Assembly: GCF_017114915.1 (NCBI RefSeq)
Contig: NZ_JAAUOE010000005.1
Coordinates: forward strand, 156,768-220,767
Length of the DNA: 64,000 bases
Origin: Pseudomonas frederiksbergensis
GTDB taxonomy: Bacteria > Pseudomonadota > Gammaproteobacteria > Pseudomonadales > Pseudomonadaceae
Direction: 5' to 3'
The notes under the pieces are model-generated. The model did not search any database. It saw only the letters and a list, made by a program, of their open reading frames with translations, and was not told the origin of the DNA. The position numbers and the translations under genes are program-made. Numbering within the stretch: position 1 is the first letter of the stretch; each line of letters starts with the position of its first letter. Below, piece after piece: positions 8,311 to 18,300 of the stretch.

Positions 8311-9404
8311 TGAAGAACTCCCGCATGGCCGACAATCCCGCCCTGGCGATCGATGGCGAACACTTCGACCTGAACCTGCGCCGGCACCACGCTGCGGGCA
8401 AAATCCAGGGCGTGCTGGCACACCGCGTCGCCAAGGGCGATCCCGGCCGCGCTGGCCATCGCCAACGCTTGCTGACTGGTATTGGCCTCGCGGATCGCCT
8501 GTTGCAACGCCGCATCGGCGCCGACCGCTGCGGCCCATTCGGCCAGTTGCGGCAGGTCGATGCTCGAATGCCGACTGTGCAAATCCATGTGCCCGGCCGC
8601 CAGTTTGCTGATCTTGCCGAAGCCGCCGCACAGGCTGAGTTTATCCACAGGCACTTTGCGCAAGTGCTTGAGCACCGCGCCGACGAAGTCGCCCATTTCG
8701 ATCAGGGCGATTTCCGGCAAGTCGTAGACCCGGCGCATGGTGTCTTCACTGGCGTTGCCGGTGCACGCGGCGATGTGCAGGTAACCGTTGGTTTTGGCGA
8801 CGTCGATGCCCTGGTGGATCGAGGCGATGTAAGCCGCGCAGGAGAACGGCCGGACGATGCCGCTGGTGCCGAGGATCGACAAACCGCCGAGAATGCCCAG
8901 TCGCGGGTTCATGGTTTTCAGCGCCAGGGCTTCGCCGTCCTCGACGTTCACCGTGACCTCGAAGCCGCCCGGGTAATCCAGCTCCTCGGCCAGCAACGTC
9001 AAGTGATCGGTGATCATCTTGCGCGGCACGGGGTTGATCGCCGGTTCGCCGACGTTCAGCACCAGCCCGGGCCGGGTGACGGTGCCGACGCCACGGCCGG
9101 CGCTGAAGCGGATGCCCGGTTCGCGGTGCAGGCGCACCTGGGAAAAGAGCAGGGCGCCGTGGGTCACGTCCGGGTCGTCGCCGGCGTCCTTGATGGTTCC
9201 GGCTTCGGCGCCGTTTTCCGTCAGCCGACAGAATTCCAGGCGCATCTGCACCCGTTTGCCTTTGGGCAGAATGATTTCGACGGCGTCTGCTTCGACGCCA
9301 CTGAGCAGCAGGCGTGCCGCCGCAAGGCTGGTGGCGGTGGCGCAGCTGCCGGTGGTCAGGCCGCTGCGCAGCGGGGCGGGTTGTTCGGCGGTTTCGTCAC
9401 GCAT
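8307..9404 (-). CDS. cbiD: Cobalt-precorrin-5B (C1)-methyltransferase, CbiD
   Basis: 365 residues with the CbiD signatures [13 protein letters not shown] near the N-terminus, a central [10 protein letters not shown] and [12 protein letters not shown]. CbiD methylates C1 of the corrin ring with SAM during ring contraction. It is the anaerobic-type enzyme and substitutes for CobF in this otherwise aerobic gene set. It overlaps cobL by 8 bases at its start and cobK by 4 at its end, showing tight coupling. Confidence 0.95.
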   Translation of the reverse strand: MRDETAEQPAPLRSGLTTGSCATATSLAAARLLLSGVEADAVEIILPKGKRVQMRLEFCRLTENGAEAGTIKDAGDDPDVTHGALLFSQVRLHREPGIRFSAGRGVGTVTRPGLVLNVGEPAINPVPRKMITDHLTLLAEELDYPGGFEVTVNVEDGEALALKTMNPRLGILGGLSILGTSGIVRPFSCAAYIASIHQGIDVAKTNGYLHIAACTGNASEDTMRRVYDLPEIALIEMGDFVGAVLKHLRKVPVDKLSLCGGFGKISKLAAGHMDLHSRHSSIDLPQLAEWAAAVGADAALQQAIREANTSQQALAMASAAGIALGDAVCQHALDFARSVVPAQVQVEVFAIDRQGGIVGHAGVLQ

Positions 9405-10608
9405 CGAGGGGTTTCGTCACGTCCAGCAAGGTGATCGGCAGCGCCTGACGCCAGGTGTCGAACTCGCCGAGTGGTTGCGCCTGAGCGACGTGAATGCGGG
9501 TCAACTCACCGCCATGCTGTTCGCGCCAGGCCATCAGGGTCACTTCACTTTGCAGGGTCACGGCGTTGGCCACCAGTCGACCGCCGGGTTTGAGTTGCGC
9601 CCAGCAGGTATCGAGCACGCCCTCACGAGTGACGCCACCGCCGATGAAAATCGCGTCCGGGCGTTCGAGCCCGTTCAGGGCTTGCGGCGCACTGCCGCGA
9701 ATCAGTTGCAGGCCGGGAACTCCCAGGGCATCGCGGTTGTGTTCGATCAACGACTGCCGTCCCTCATCCGCTTCGATGGCCAGCGCCCGACAACTCGGGT
9801 GAGCGCGCATCCATTCGATGCCGATGGAACCGCTGCCAGCACCGACATCCCACAGTAGTTCGCCGGGTGTCGGTGCGAGGCGGGCGAGGGTAATGGCGCG
9901 TACGTCACGTTTGGTCAGTTGGCCGTCATGCTGGAAGGCGGAGTCTGGCAGGCCGGCCAGTCGGGACAGGCGCGGCGTGTTCGGTTCAGCGATGCATTCA
10001 ATGGCGATCAGGTTCAGATCGGCGATCACCGGATCGCCCCAGTCGTTGGCGACGCCCTCAATACAACGTTCGGCCTCACCGCCCAAATGTTCCAGCACGG
10101 TAATGCGACTCGGTCCGAAACCGCGCTCACGCAGCAGCGCCGCGATAGCCGCCGGGCTCTGGCCGTCGTTGCTCAACACCAGCAGACGCACACCACTGAA
10201 CAAATGAGCGTTGAGCGCGGCGACGGGGCGGGCGACCACCGACAGTGTCACCACCTCCTGCAACGGCCAGCCCAGGCGAGCGGCTGCCAGCGATACGGAA
10301 GAGGGGGCGGGCAGGATCAGCATTTCTGTACCCGGCAGTTGCCGCGCCAGGCTGGCACCGACGCCGAAGAACATCGGATCGCCGCTGGCCAGCACGCACA
10401 CCGGCTCGCCACGCAGTGCCAATAACGGCTCAAGGGTAAACGGACTGGGCCAGAGCTGGCGCTCGCCGCGAATGCACATGGGCAACAAATCCAGTTGCCG
10501 CTGGCCGCCGAAGATCCGCGAAGCGCCCAGCAGGGCGCGACGGGCGTTCTTGCCCAAGCCCTTGAAGCCGTCTTCACCGATACCTACTACTGTCAGCCAG
10601 GGCGACAT
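9397..10608 (-). CDS. cobL: Precorrin-6Y C5,15-methyltransferase (decarboxylating), CbiE-CbiT fusion
   Basis: 403 residues. The N-terminal half ([15 protein letters not shown] through about residue 200) is the CbiE tetrapyrrole methylase, and the C-terminal half (from about 230, [17 protein letters not shown]) is the CbiT Rossmann methyltransferase and decarboxylase. Together they methylate C5 and C15 and remove the C12 acetate carboxyl of precorrin-6B. The ATG at 10608 has GAGG 7 bases upstream and is preferred over the TTG two codons earlier. It is the first gene of the minus operon, divergent from cobG with 144 bases between them. Confidence 0.95.
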   Translation of the reverse strand: MSPWLTVVGIGEDGFKGLGKNARRALLGASRIFGGQRQLDLLPMCIRGERQLWPSPFTLEPLLALRGEPVCVLASGDPMFFGVGASLARQLPGTEMLILPAPSSVSLAAARLGWPLQEVVTLSVVARPVAALNAHLFSGVRLLVLSNDGQSPAAIAALLRERGFGPSRITVLEHLGGEAERCIEGVANDWGDPVIADLNLIAIECIAEPNTPRLSRLAGLPDSAFQHDGQLTKRDVRAITLARLAPTPGELLWDVGAGSGSIGIEWMRAHPSCRALAIEADEGRQSLIEHNRDALGVPGLQLIRGSAPQALNGLERPDAIFIGGGVTREGVLDTCWAQLKPGGRLVANAVTLQSEVTLMAWREQHGGELTRIHVAQAQPLGEFDTWRQALPITLLDVTKPLDA

Positions 10609-10752
10609 CTGCAATCCTCAAAAAAATGTCACAAAGGGGTTGTTCCGACGGGCAGGCTTTTCATGCCGTCGGACAAAGCAGGCATAATACCGCGCCTTCG
10701 CCCGCGAAGCGCCTTTCCCACACAGCCGGCCACCCTTTTGAACGAACGTCCG

Positions 10753-12054
10753 ATGTCCACCGCCTTACGCCCCTCGGCCTGCCCGGGGTTGCTACGTATC
10801 GTCCCGGCGCTGGATGGCGGCATCTGCCGGATCAAATTGAACGGCGGCTCGATCAGCGCGGCCCAGGCTGAAGCGGTGGCCAGCGCGGCCGAACGGTTTG
10901 CCGGGGGCGTGATCGAGGCGACCAACCGCGCCAACCTGCAGATTCGCGGGATTGGCAGTGAGCAGACAGCCTTGATCGACAGCCTGCTCGCCGCCGGATT
11001 GGGCCCGCGTACCGCGGCGGGCGACGATGTGCGCAACCTGATGCTCAGCCCGAGCGCCGGGATTGACCGGCAGATGCGCTTCGACACGCGTGCGCTGGCC
11101 GAACAGATCCTCGTCACCCTGCAAAGCCACGAACGCTTCCACGAACTCAGCGCCAAGTTTGCCGTGCAACTCGATGGCGGCGAGGCGTTGGCGATGCTCG
11201 AACACCCGCATGATCTGTGGTTGTCTGCTGTTGAACGAAACGGCGAGTTATTGCTGGCGTTCGGTCTGGCGGGTTGTCCCTCGGACAGGCCCGCCGGCGC
11301 GGTGTCACTTGAGCAGGGGCACGGGCTGGTGGTTGCGGTGCTGGAACTGTTTCTCGACCTGGCGCGTCCCGATCAAACACGGATGCGTCATTTGCTGGCC
11401 GAATATCCGCTCGCAGCATTTCTCGCTCGCCTGGCCGAGCGTGTGCCCTTGAAGTCGATTACGGATTGGCAGCGCTCGTTGACCCCGGACGCTCTGCACA
11501 TCGGCGTTCATCCGCAACGTGAAGTGGAACACGTTTACATCGGGGCCGTCCCTCCTTTGGGACGGCTCGATCCCGCCATGCTCAGAGGCGCGGCACAACT
11601 GGCGCGCGAGTTCGGCGACGCGAGCCTGCGTTTCACCCCATGGCAAAGTCTGCTGCTGCCCAACATTCGCAAAGAGCGAGCGCTTGAAGTCATTCGGCGC
11701 CTGGAACCACTGGGCCTGCTATGTGACACTGATCAGCCTCTTTCTCGGTTGATCGCCTGCACCGGTTCCGCTGGCTGCGGCAAAGGCCAGGCCGATACCA
11801 AGCGCGACGCTGTGCAATTGGCCGCGCTGTTGCCGCGTCACGATCAAACCGTGCATTTGTCCGGCTGCCGGCGTTCCTGCGCCGCCGCCCATGTGGCGCC
11901 CGTCACGCTGCTTGCCGTCGCCCCCGGTCATTACGACCTCTATCTTCGCGATGCAGCGCAGCCGGGTTTCGGCGCGCTGCACGCACACAACCTTACTATT
12001 GAAGCGGTCGCGGCCTTGCTCGACGCCCGCTCACGGAGCCCCCTTGATGCTTGA
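10753..12054 (+). CDS. cobG: Precorrin-3B synthase
   Basis: 433 residues starting at ATG 10753 (MSTALRPSACPGLLR). CobG is the oxygen-dependent monooxygenase that converts precorrin-3A to precorrin-3B; its presence marks the aerobic pathway. It resembles sulfite/nitrite reductases: two ferredoxin-like halves and iron-sulfur/siroheme cysteines in CTGSAGCGKGQ and HLSGCRRSCAAAH near the C-terminus. The longer open frame from 10495 overlaps cobL antisense and was rejected. It is first in the plus-strand operon cobG-cobH-cobI-cobJ; its stop overlaps cobH by 8 bases. Confidence 0.93.
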   Translation: MSTALRPSACPGLLRIVPALDGGICRIKLNGGSISAAQAEAVASAAERFAGGVIEATNRANLQIRGIGSEQTALIDSLLAAGLGPRTAAGDDVRNLMLSPSAGIDRQMRFDTRALAEQILVTLQSHERFHELSAKFAVQLDGGEALAMLEHPHDLWLSAVERNGELLLAFGLAGCPSDRPAGAVSLEQGHGLVVAVLELFLDLARPDQTRMRHLLAEYPLAAFLARLAERVPLKSITDWQRSLTPDALHIGVHPQREVEHVYIGAVPPLGRLDPAMLRGAAQLAREFGDASLRFTPWQSLLLPNIRKERALEVIRRLEPLGLLCDTDQPLSRLIACTGSAGCGKGQADTKRDAVQLAALLPRHDQTVHLSGCRRSCAAAHVAPVTLLAVAPGHYDLYLRDAAQPGFGALHAHNLTIEAVAALLDARSRSPLDA

Positions 12055-12673
12055 TTACATCCGCGACGGTCAGGAGATCTATCGCAACTCCTTCGCGATC
12101 ATTCGTGCCGAGGCCAACCTTGCGCGTATTCCGGCCGATCTGGAGAAACTCGCCGTGCGGGTGATCCACGCCTGCGGCATGGTCGAGGCCATCGACGGTC
12201 TGCAATTTTCCGAAGGCGCCGGCAAGGCCGGGCGTGATGCGCTGGCCGCCGGTGCGCCGATTCTGTGCGACGCGCGGATGGTCAGCGAAGGCGTGACCCG
12301 CGCGCGTTTGCCCGCCAACAACCCGGTGATTTGCACCCTGCGCGACGACAGCGTGCCGGAACTTGCCCGCGAGTTGGGCAATACCCGTTCCGCCGCCGCG
12401 CTGGAGCTGTGGCGCCCACACCTGGCGGGCAGCGTGGTAGTGATCGGCAATGCGCCGACCGCGCTGTTTTATCTGCTGGAAATGCTCGACGCCGGTGCGC
12501 CGAAGCCGGCGCTGATCCTTGGCTTCCCGGTGGGCTTCGTCGGTGCCGCCGAATCCAAGGCGATGCTCGCGGCGGACAGCCGTGGCGTGCCTTTCGTCAT
12601 CATGCAAGGCCGGCTCGGCGGTAGCGCCATGGCCGCCGCCGCCGTCAACGCCCTCGCCACGGAGATCGAATGA
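12047..12673 (+). CDS. cobH: Precorrin-8X methylmutase
   Basis: 208 residues from ATG 12047 ([16 protein letters not shown]). CobH/CbiC moves the methyl group from C11 to C12 to yield hydrogenobyrinate. Motifs include the catalytic-region histidine in [10 protein letters not shown], the DARMVSEGV segment and the glycine-rich [13 protein letters not shown]. It overlaps both neighbours (8 bases with cobG, 4 with cobI) in a compact operon. Confidence 0.95.
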   Translation: MLDYIRDGQEIYRNSFAIIRAEANLARIPADLEKLAVRVIHACGMVEAIDGLQFSEGAGKAGRDALAAGAPILCDARMVSEGVTRARLPANNPVICTLRDDSVPELARELGNTRSAAALELWRPHLAGSVVVIGNAPTALFYLLEMLDAGAPKPALILGFPVGFVGAAESKAMLAADSRGVPFVIMQGRLGGSAMAAAAVNALATEIE

Positions 12674-13404
12674 TGCAGCAACCTGGACGTTTGATTGGCC
12701 TGGGCGTCGGCCCCGGTGATCCGGAACTGATTACCGTCAAAGCCCTGCGCCTGCTGCGCGAATCGCCGGTGGTGGCGTACTTCGTCGCCAAGGGCAAGAA
12801 GGGCAACGCCTTCGGCATCATCGAAGCGCATTTGCAGGACGCGCAAACCCTGCTGCCGCTGGTCTACCCGGTGACCACCGAAGCCCTGCCGGCGCCGTTG
12901 TCGTACGAACAAGTGATCAGCGATTTCTACGATGCCGCTGGCGAAGAGCTCGCTGCGCATCTGGATGCGGGCCGTGACGTGGCGGTGATCTGCGAAGGCG
13001 ATCCGTTCTTCTACGGTTCCTACATGTACTTGCACGATCGTCTGGCCGAGCGCTACGAAGCCGAAGTCGTGCCGGGTGTCTGCTCGATGCTCGGTGGTGC
13101 GTCGGTACTCGGTGCGCCACTGGTGTATCGCAATCAGAGCCTGTCGGTGTTGTCGGGAGTGCTGCCCCACGAAGACCTCAAGCGGCGCCTGGCCGATGCC
13201 GATGCGGCGGTGATCATGAAACTGGGGCGCAATTTTCCCAAGGTCCGCCAGGTGCTGGAAGAACTCGGTCTGGCGCAGCGTGCGCTGTACGTGGAGCGCG
13301 CGACCATGGCCAATCAGAAGATCGTGCCGCTGGATCAGGTTGAGCCGATGTCCTCGCCGTATTTCTCGCTGATCATCGTTCCCGGTGAAAGGTGGCAAGG
13401 CTGA
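12670..13404 (+). CDS. cobI: Precorrin-2 C20-methyltransferase
   Basis: 244 residues; start ATG at 12670 or the next codon at 12673. A SAM-dependent tetrapyrrole methylase acting on precorrin-2 to give precorrin-3A. It shows the family motifs [15 protein letters not shown] at the N-terminus, a central [11 protein letters not shown], and [11 protein letters not shown]. It overlaps cobH by an ATGA, and its TGA stop shares a base with the cobJ ATG. Confidence 0.95.
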   Translation: MMQQPGRLIGLGVGPGDPELITVKALRLLRESPVVAYFVAKGKKGNAFGIIEAHLQDAQTLLPLVYPVTTEALPAPLSYEQVISDFYDAAGEELAAHLDAGRDVAVICEGDPFFYGSYMYLHDRLAERYEAEVVPGVCSMLGGASVLGAPLVYRNQSLSVLSGVLPHEDLKRRLADADAAVIMKLGRNFPKVRQVLEELGLAQRALYVERATMANQKIVPLDQVEPMSSPYFSLIIVPGERWQG

Positions 13405-15107
13405 TGGCCCATCCCACTCCAGCCATTGTCATTCTCGGCAATGGCAGCCTCGCGACCGCACGCAAGATTGCGCAGCTATACCCCGGTGCGCTGATCCATG
13501 GACTGGCCGAACGGGTCGAGGGCGCGGATCGTGTTTATCACGAGTTCGGCGCGACCCTGCGTGAGCTTTATCAACAGGACACGCCGATCATCGCGCTGTG
13601 CGCCGCCGGGATCGTGATTCGCACCCTGGCGCCGGTGCTGCTGGAAAAAGGCGCCGAGCCGCCGGTGCTGGCGGTGGCCGAAGACGGCAGCGCGGTGGTG
13701 CCGTTGCTCGGTGGCCTTGGTGGGGTGAATGTCATGGCGCGCGAGATTGCCGCCAGCCTCGACGTCGCGGCGGCGATCACCACCAGCGGCGAACTGCGTT
13801 TCGGCACCTGCCTGCTCAATCCGCCCAGCGGCTATGCCTTGGGCGATCTGGAGCTGGGCAAGCGTTTTGTTTCCGACCTGCTGGCCGGGCACCGCGTGCG
13901 CATCGAAGGCGCGGCGCCGTGGCTTGAGCAGGCGCAACTGCCGGAAGATCCGCAGGCGCAGCGTTTGATTCATGTCGGCTGTGCCGAACGTGAATCGAGC
14001 GCCAACGAATTGCTGATCTATCCACGCAGTGTCGCGGTGGCGGTGAGCGCCGGGGTGGCGGATTTGCCGGACACCATTCGTGCGGCGTTGCAGCAGGCGA
14101 AAGTGGCGGTGCAGGCGTTGGCCTGTCTCGTGGCGGCTGATGAGCAGATGGCCAGCCCGGCGCTCCGTGAAGCGGCGCTCGAGTTGGGCGTGCCGTTGCG
14201 TTTTGTTGCGGCGGCGGAAAACATCACTGATATGGCGCTCAGCGCTGTGCCTGAAGCGACGATTATGGCGACGGCTCACGACGTGGCGATCGCCGTGGCC
14301 GAACGGCCGCTGGATGTCACCCGGATCGGTCGCCCACGCGGGCGTCTGGCGGTGATCGGCCTCGGGCCTGGCGCCGCTGAACTGATGGTGCCCGCCGTCA
14401 AAGCCGAACTGGCGCGGGCCACCGATGTGCTGGGCTACGAAACCTACGTGCGCATGGCCGGCCCGTTTCGCGAAGATCAAGTGCTGCATTGCACCGACAA
14501 CCGCGAAGAAATGCAGCGCGCTCGCCACGCCTTCGAACTCGCGGCCCAAGGCCGTTCGGTCATCGTGGTGTCGTCTGGCGATCCGGGCGTGTTCGCCATG
14601 GCGGCGGCGGTGCTTGAAGCGTTGCACGAGTCAAGCGATCCGGCCTGGCACAACGTCGATCTGGAAATCTTGCCGGGGGTATCCGCCTCGCTCGCCACCG
14701 CCGCCCAGGCCGGTGCGCCGCTGGGTCATGACTTCTGCGTGATGTCCCTGTCGGACAACCTCAAACCCTGGTCGATCATCGAGAAGCGTCTGGACCTGGC
14801 CGCCGAAGCCGACCTGGCGCTGGCCTTCTACAACCCGATTTCCCGCTCCCGGCCGTGGCAGTTGGGCCGAGCGCTGGAGATCGTCGCACAGCACCGTATC
14901 CCTGAAACTCCGGTGGTTCTGGGGCGCGATATCGGTCGGCCGGGCCAGACCCTGCGCACCACTACGCTGGGCGCGTTGACCCCGGATCAAGTGGACATGC
15001 GCACGATGGTGCTGATCGGATCCTCCACCACTTGCACCTTTCCTCGCATCGATGGCCGTGACTGGGTGTACACACCGCGCTGGTACGGTGAAAAGCCTGT
15101 TGGCTGA
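13404..15107 (+). CDS. cobJ: CbiG-CobJ fusion: cobalamin biosynthesis protein and precorrin-3B C17-methyltransferase
   Basis: 567 residues from ATG 13404 ([14 protein letters not shown]); a GTG at 13392 is less likely. Residues 1 to about 310 form a CbiG-like part (for example VAVSAGVADLP and GVPLRFVAAAENI), the module that opens the lactone ring in the anaerobic route. From about 314 (LAVIGLGPGAAELM) it is a tetrapyrrole methylase with VVSSGDPGVFAMA and EILPGVSAS, which methylates C17 and drives ring contraction. A fused protein of about this size is known in other pseudomonads. It is the last gene of the plus-strand cob operon, followed by a strong terminator. Confidence 0.93.
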   Translation: MAHPTPAIVILGNGSLATARKIAQLYPGALIHGLAERVEGADRVYHEFGATLRELYQQDTPIIALCAAGIVIRTLAPVLLEKGAEPPVLAVAEDGSAVVPLLGGLGGVNVMAREIAASLDVAAAITTSGELRFGTCLLNPPSGYALGDLELGKRFVSDLLAGHRVRIEGAAPWLEQAQLPEDPQAQRLIHVGCAERESSANELLIYPRSVAVAVSAGVADLPDTIRAALQQAKVAVQALACLVAADEQMASPALREAALELGVPLRFVAAAENITDMALSAVPEATIMATAHDVAIAVAERPLDVTRIGRPRGRLAVIGLGPGAAELMVPAVKAELARATDVLGYETYVRMAGPFREDQVLHCTDNREEMQRARHAFELAAQGRSVIVVSSGDPGVFAMAAAVLEALHESSDPAWHNVDLEILPGVSASLATAAQAGAPLGHDFCVMSLSDNLKPWSIIEKRLDLAAEADLALAFYNPISRSRPWQLGRALEIVAQHRIPETPVVLGRDIGRPGQTLRTTTLGALTPDQVDMRTMVLIGSSTTCTFPRIDGRDWVYTPRWYGEKPVG

Positions 15108-15151
15108 TATCCCGGTTTTGTACCGATGCCACATTCAAATATCGAGATGAG

Positions 15152-15196
15152 ACACTAGGCCGCGAATTTTTGATTCGCGGCCTAGTGTTTTTTTTA
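15152..15196 (+). terminator. Intrinsic terminator after cobJ
   Basis: A perfect 15-base stem (acactaggccgcgaa with ttcgcggcctagtgt), a 6-base loop, and a run of eight or more T residues. It cleanly separates the cobalamin operon from the toxin gene. Confidence 0.95.
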
Positions 15197-15377
15197 TATC
15201 GGCGTAATAGGCACTGATTTATATTTCAAACTTGTTCGGTTGAGCGGTTAAATGTTATTTGATGTTGCTTTTGACATTGTTTGAATGTCTTTGTGTTTGT
15301 GTGAGTTGTTTTTTTATTCTAGTTTGGATCAGGAGTGGCCTATTTATGTGATTGATTGTTTCAAGGAAGGTATTTTT
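15197..15377 (+). promoter_or_regulatory. AT-rich leader of the large toxin gene
   Basis: About 180 bases of markedly AT-rich DNA, against the GC-rich surroundings, with several T tracts. A TTGACA box lies at 15271-15276, but no convincing -10 box follows at the usual spacing. A strong ribosome site aaggaagg at 15363-15370 lies 7 bases before the ATG at 15378. Such AT-rich leaders are typical targets of MvaT/H-NS-type silencers in pseudomonads; this is inference. A short upstream open extension of the toxin frame from 15285 is probably not translated. Confidence 0.5.
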
Positions 15378-18300
15378 ATGCAGGAAGCAAAAGTTAAAGG
15401 CGTCGATGACGGTTATGTGAGGTTTGTCAATTTGTTCAAGTTGTCCGATCTTGAACAGGCTTTGTTGCCATACAAGAATACCAAGCAATATGACGCGGTG
15501 ATCCGTTACTACTTTGCCTGCATCGGTTTACTTGATTCGCCGCGATTGTTGCAACCGCTGGCGTTGTTCAAGCAGGCGTTGGGAGAGTTGAGCAAGCGTC
15601 GAGTGCGGCGCGAAGTGGAAAAGGAACCAGCGCAGAGCCCTGACAAAGAAACGCCCCCCACTCTTTTACAAATCAGCGATAGAGTCGGGCTCTTTGAGTC
15701 GCGTCTGCATTACAGCGTCGAACAAATGAAAATCCCGGCCACGGAAGTGCCCGCAATCCTGCACTTCGTCTGGCTCGGCGGTGGCGTCGGTGACATTCAG
15801 CGCGATTACATCAATCTTTGGAAACAAGTGCTGGCCGGGCAGGGATACAAGATCAATCTCTGGTATGACAGTGATGCACTGCTGGCTTATCAAACCAACC
15901 GGCTCATTGTCGAAGCCGCCAAAGCGCACGCCATGCAACACGGTGGAGTCGATAGTGCTTCCGAAGAGCAACTGGGTGAAATGTATGAGGCGCGTGCCAT
16001 TGTTCTGAAACAGCAGATGTTCGCGCACATCGACGAGGCACTGGCAAGCGGCACGTCGGCCGACGAGGCCAGGGTGCAGCTGTTGAGCCGAGCCTACGGT
16101 CAGCAAGCGCCGGATCTGCATGCACTGAAGGAGAGGAACCTGCAGAGCCTGCGTACGCTGGCCGGAGGGGATCTCCAATTGCGCGATCTGGCCGGTGCCG
16201 CACAACCCTTGCCGTTGCAGGCAATCTACGATCGGGAAATGCGCTTGCGCGGCAATCTTGCCGCCGCGTCCGATGTGGTGCGCGCCGAAGCCCTGGATAG
16301 CGAAGGCGGCATGTATTCGGACGTCGACAACCTTCCGCCCTTGTTGAAGGTCGTTGGAGGCGTCGACATGAGTGTCCTCAAGGGCGATGCCCACCGGGGG
16401 ATACTGCAACTGTTGCTGGACCACAACCCGCACTGGATGCCAGGCCGTCAGGCGTTGCGCAGCCGATACAGCGATTACGCCAGCAGCATCCCCCAGGAGC
16501 ATCGCGCGGCGCTGGAGGCGTTCGCCAAAAGTCGGCCGACCCTGAACCAGGTGTTCCAGGTTCCGGCCGACCGGTTGGCCCGACCTTATATGTTGCGCGC
16601 CGTAGCCGAAGGCAATTCGCTGAGCAACGCTTATCTGATGGCTCATGCCGGCTCCGGGATGCTCCAGACGGTGAAGCAGCGTTTTCGGTTCAACTATGAA
16701 CTGATTGACGCCGTGGCCAGGGCGGCTGCGAGCAAAGGCGTTGCTCCTGAAGACTTCGAATCGATGAATGCATTGGCGCTCGAAGCGCTGGAGAAACGCC
16801 TTGGGCCCTTGGGCGAACTGTCGGATACCGATGAGATTGCCATGCACCAGTTGGCGGTCGCTGTCGCCGGTTACTACAGCGACGGCATCCGTCCTGAAAG
16901 CGAAGGGACGATCTATCTGACCGGCCCGGCTGCGATGCGACAGGGCATGGGTGATTACGAGCGGTCGCATTTCACGCCGAGGGGCGCTCAAGCATCCCGT
17001 GAGGAGTCGGCCATCGAGCCCCTGGGCACGGTCAACCGCTCGAGCGAAGAAGAGCTGGACCACTCCTGGAAAGAAAACGCAGCCGATCTGCAAAAGTGGG
17101 TCGAAAACGAAAAGCAGCGTTGGCACGAGGGTCAATACAAGACCCGTTACGCCGGAGATATCGGTGAACTGCTCAAGCATTCGACCGTAGAGTTCGAATT
17201 GGGTTGGCCGGTGATCGAAGGGCGCCATGTATTGCAAACCGATCTGTTGCAGCGCATGGCTGATGGCCTCGGCAAACGGTTCACCGAGGCGATGATGAAC
17301 GGCCACGATGGCCCTCTGGTTTTCGAAGACAGGTTGCCGTTGAACTTCGACGATCGACAGGCTATTGGCAAGCAAGACATCAAACTGCGACCGCCGAAAT
17401 CCTTGAGCAATGAACAGACCCGCAACCTGCCGATTGATGAAGTGTTGATCCGCTTGGCCAGTGGTTCGATGCAGCTCGATCACCTCAGTCCATTGCAGCG
17501 CCTGACGCTCGGTGCCCTGCTGGGGGCCGGTTCACTCGATTCAGTGAGTATGACGACCCTCTCCACCGACATGGATAACCTCGCCAACAACATAAAGGAG
17601 CACGGGACCTCGGGACGTTATGCAGTGATCGAAAGGCTTCTGTACCAACGTCGAACACCGGCGTTCATGGCTGGCCTGGCCAGTCGTGGCGATGAGTTCC
17701 CGGCGCAATCGGCGAGCGCACTGGGGCTGAAGAAAACCGCGCTTTCCGAGGCCTCTACACAGTTTGCCTGGGGACAATTGATGGCGCGGATTCAGCATGT
17801 CGCCACGGTTGAACATCGCGAGCAGGTACAGGAACGGACGGAACAGATCGTTGACCTGATCGAGGCCAGCGGCTTCGGGCAGGTGCCGCAGGACTTGTTG
17901 ATGCACAGACCGGGCGACGCCGCCGCAGGACGCTGTTATCCCCTGGCATTGGTGATGAGCGCGGCGCTTTCTCAGGGGGACGCGGCCATCCGGCAACTGC
18001 GCGAGCGTTTCTATCTGGCGGTACTTGATCCGGCGCAATCGGATTCGGGCACGTTCTTGAATGCATTGGAGCAGTTGCGGGGTGTGCAGATTGGCGAGTC
18101 GGGTGAGGTCATCGGGCGGGGGGATCTGGCAAAGGTCGTCTCGACCCTGGAGCAATCCACTGGCACCCGGACGCTGATGGTCAACTCTGACAACCACTCC
18201 ATGCTGGTGGCCAGGACTCTGCGAGGGGGGACGGTCAAATACCACTTTTACGATCCGAATTTTGGCTTGTTCGAGTTTGATGGGCCGGCCGTTTTCCGAA

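Noticed and set aside
10608..10753. Cobalamin riboswitch in the divergent cobL/cobG region
   Set aside because: No B12-box-like sequence or conserved fold was visible; only a short inverted repeat (gccgtcgga / ccgacgggc) is present. A covariance-model search would decide.
13476..14627. Long minus-strand open frame antisense to cobJ
   Set aside because: High G+C makes the complementary frame stay open; the composition is Arg/His-rich and it lies wholly inside a clear cobJ.
15285..15377. 31-residue N-terminal extension of the toxin from a GTG/ATG at 15285
   Set aside because: The ribosome site at 15363-15370 with 7-base spacing to ATG 15378 is much better, and the extension is AT-rich leader.
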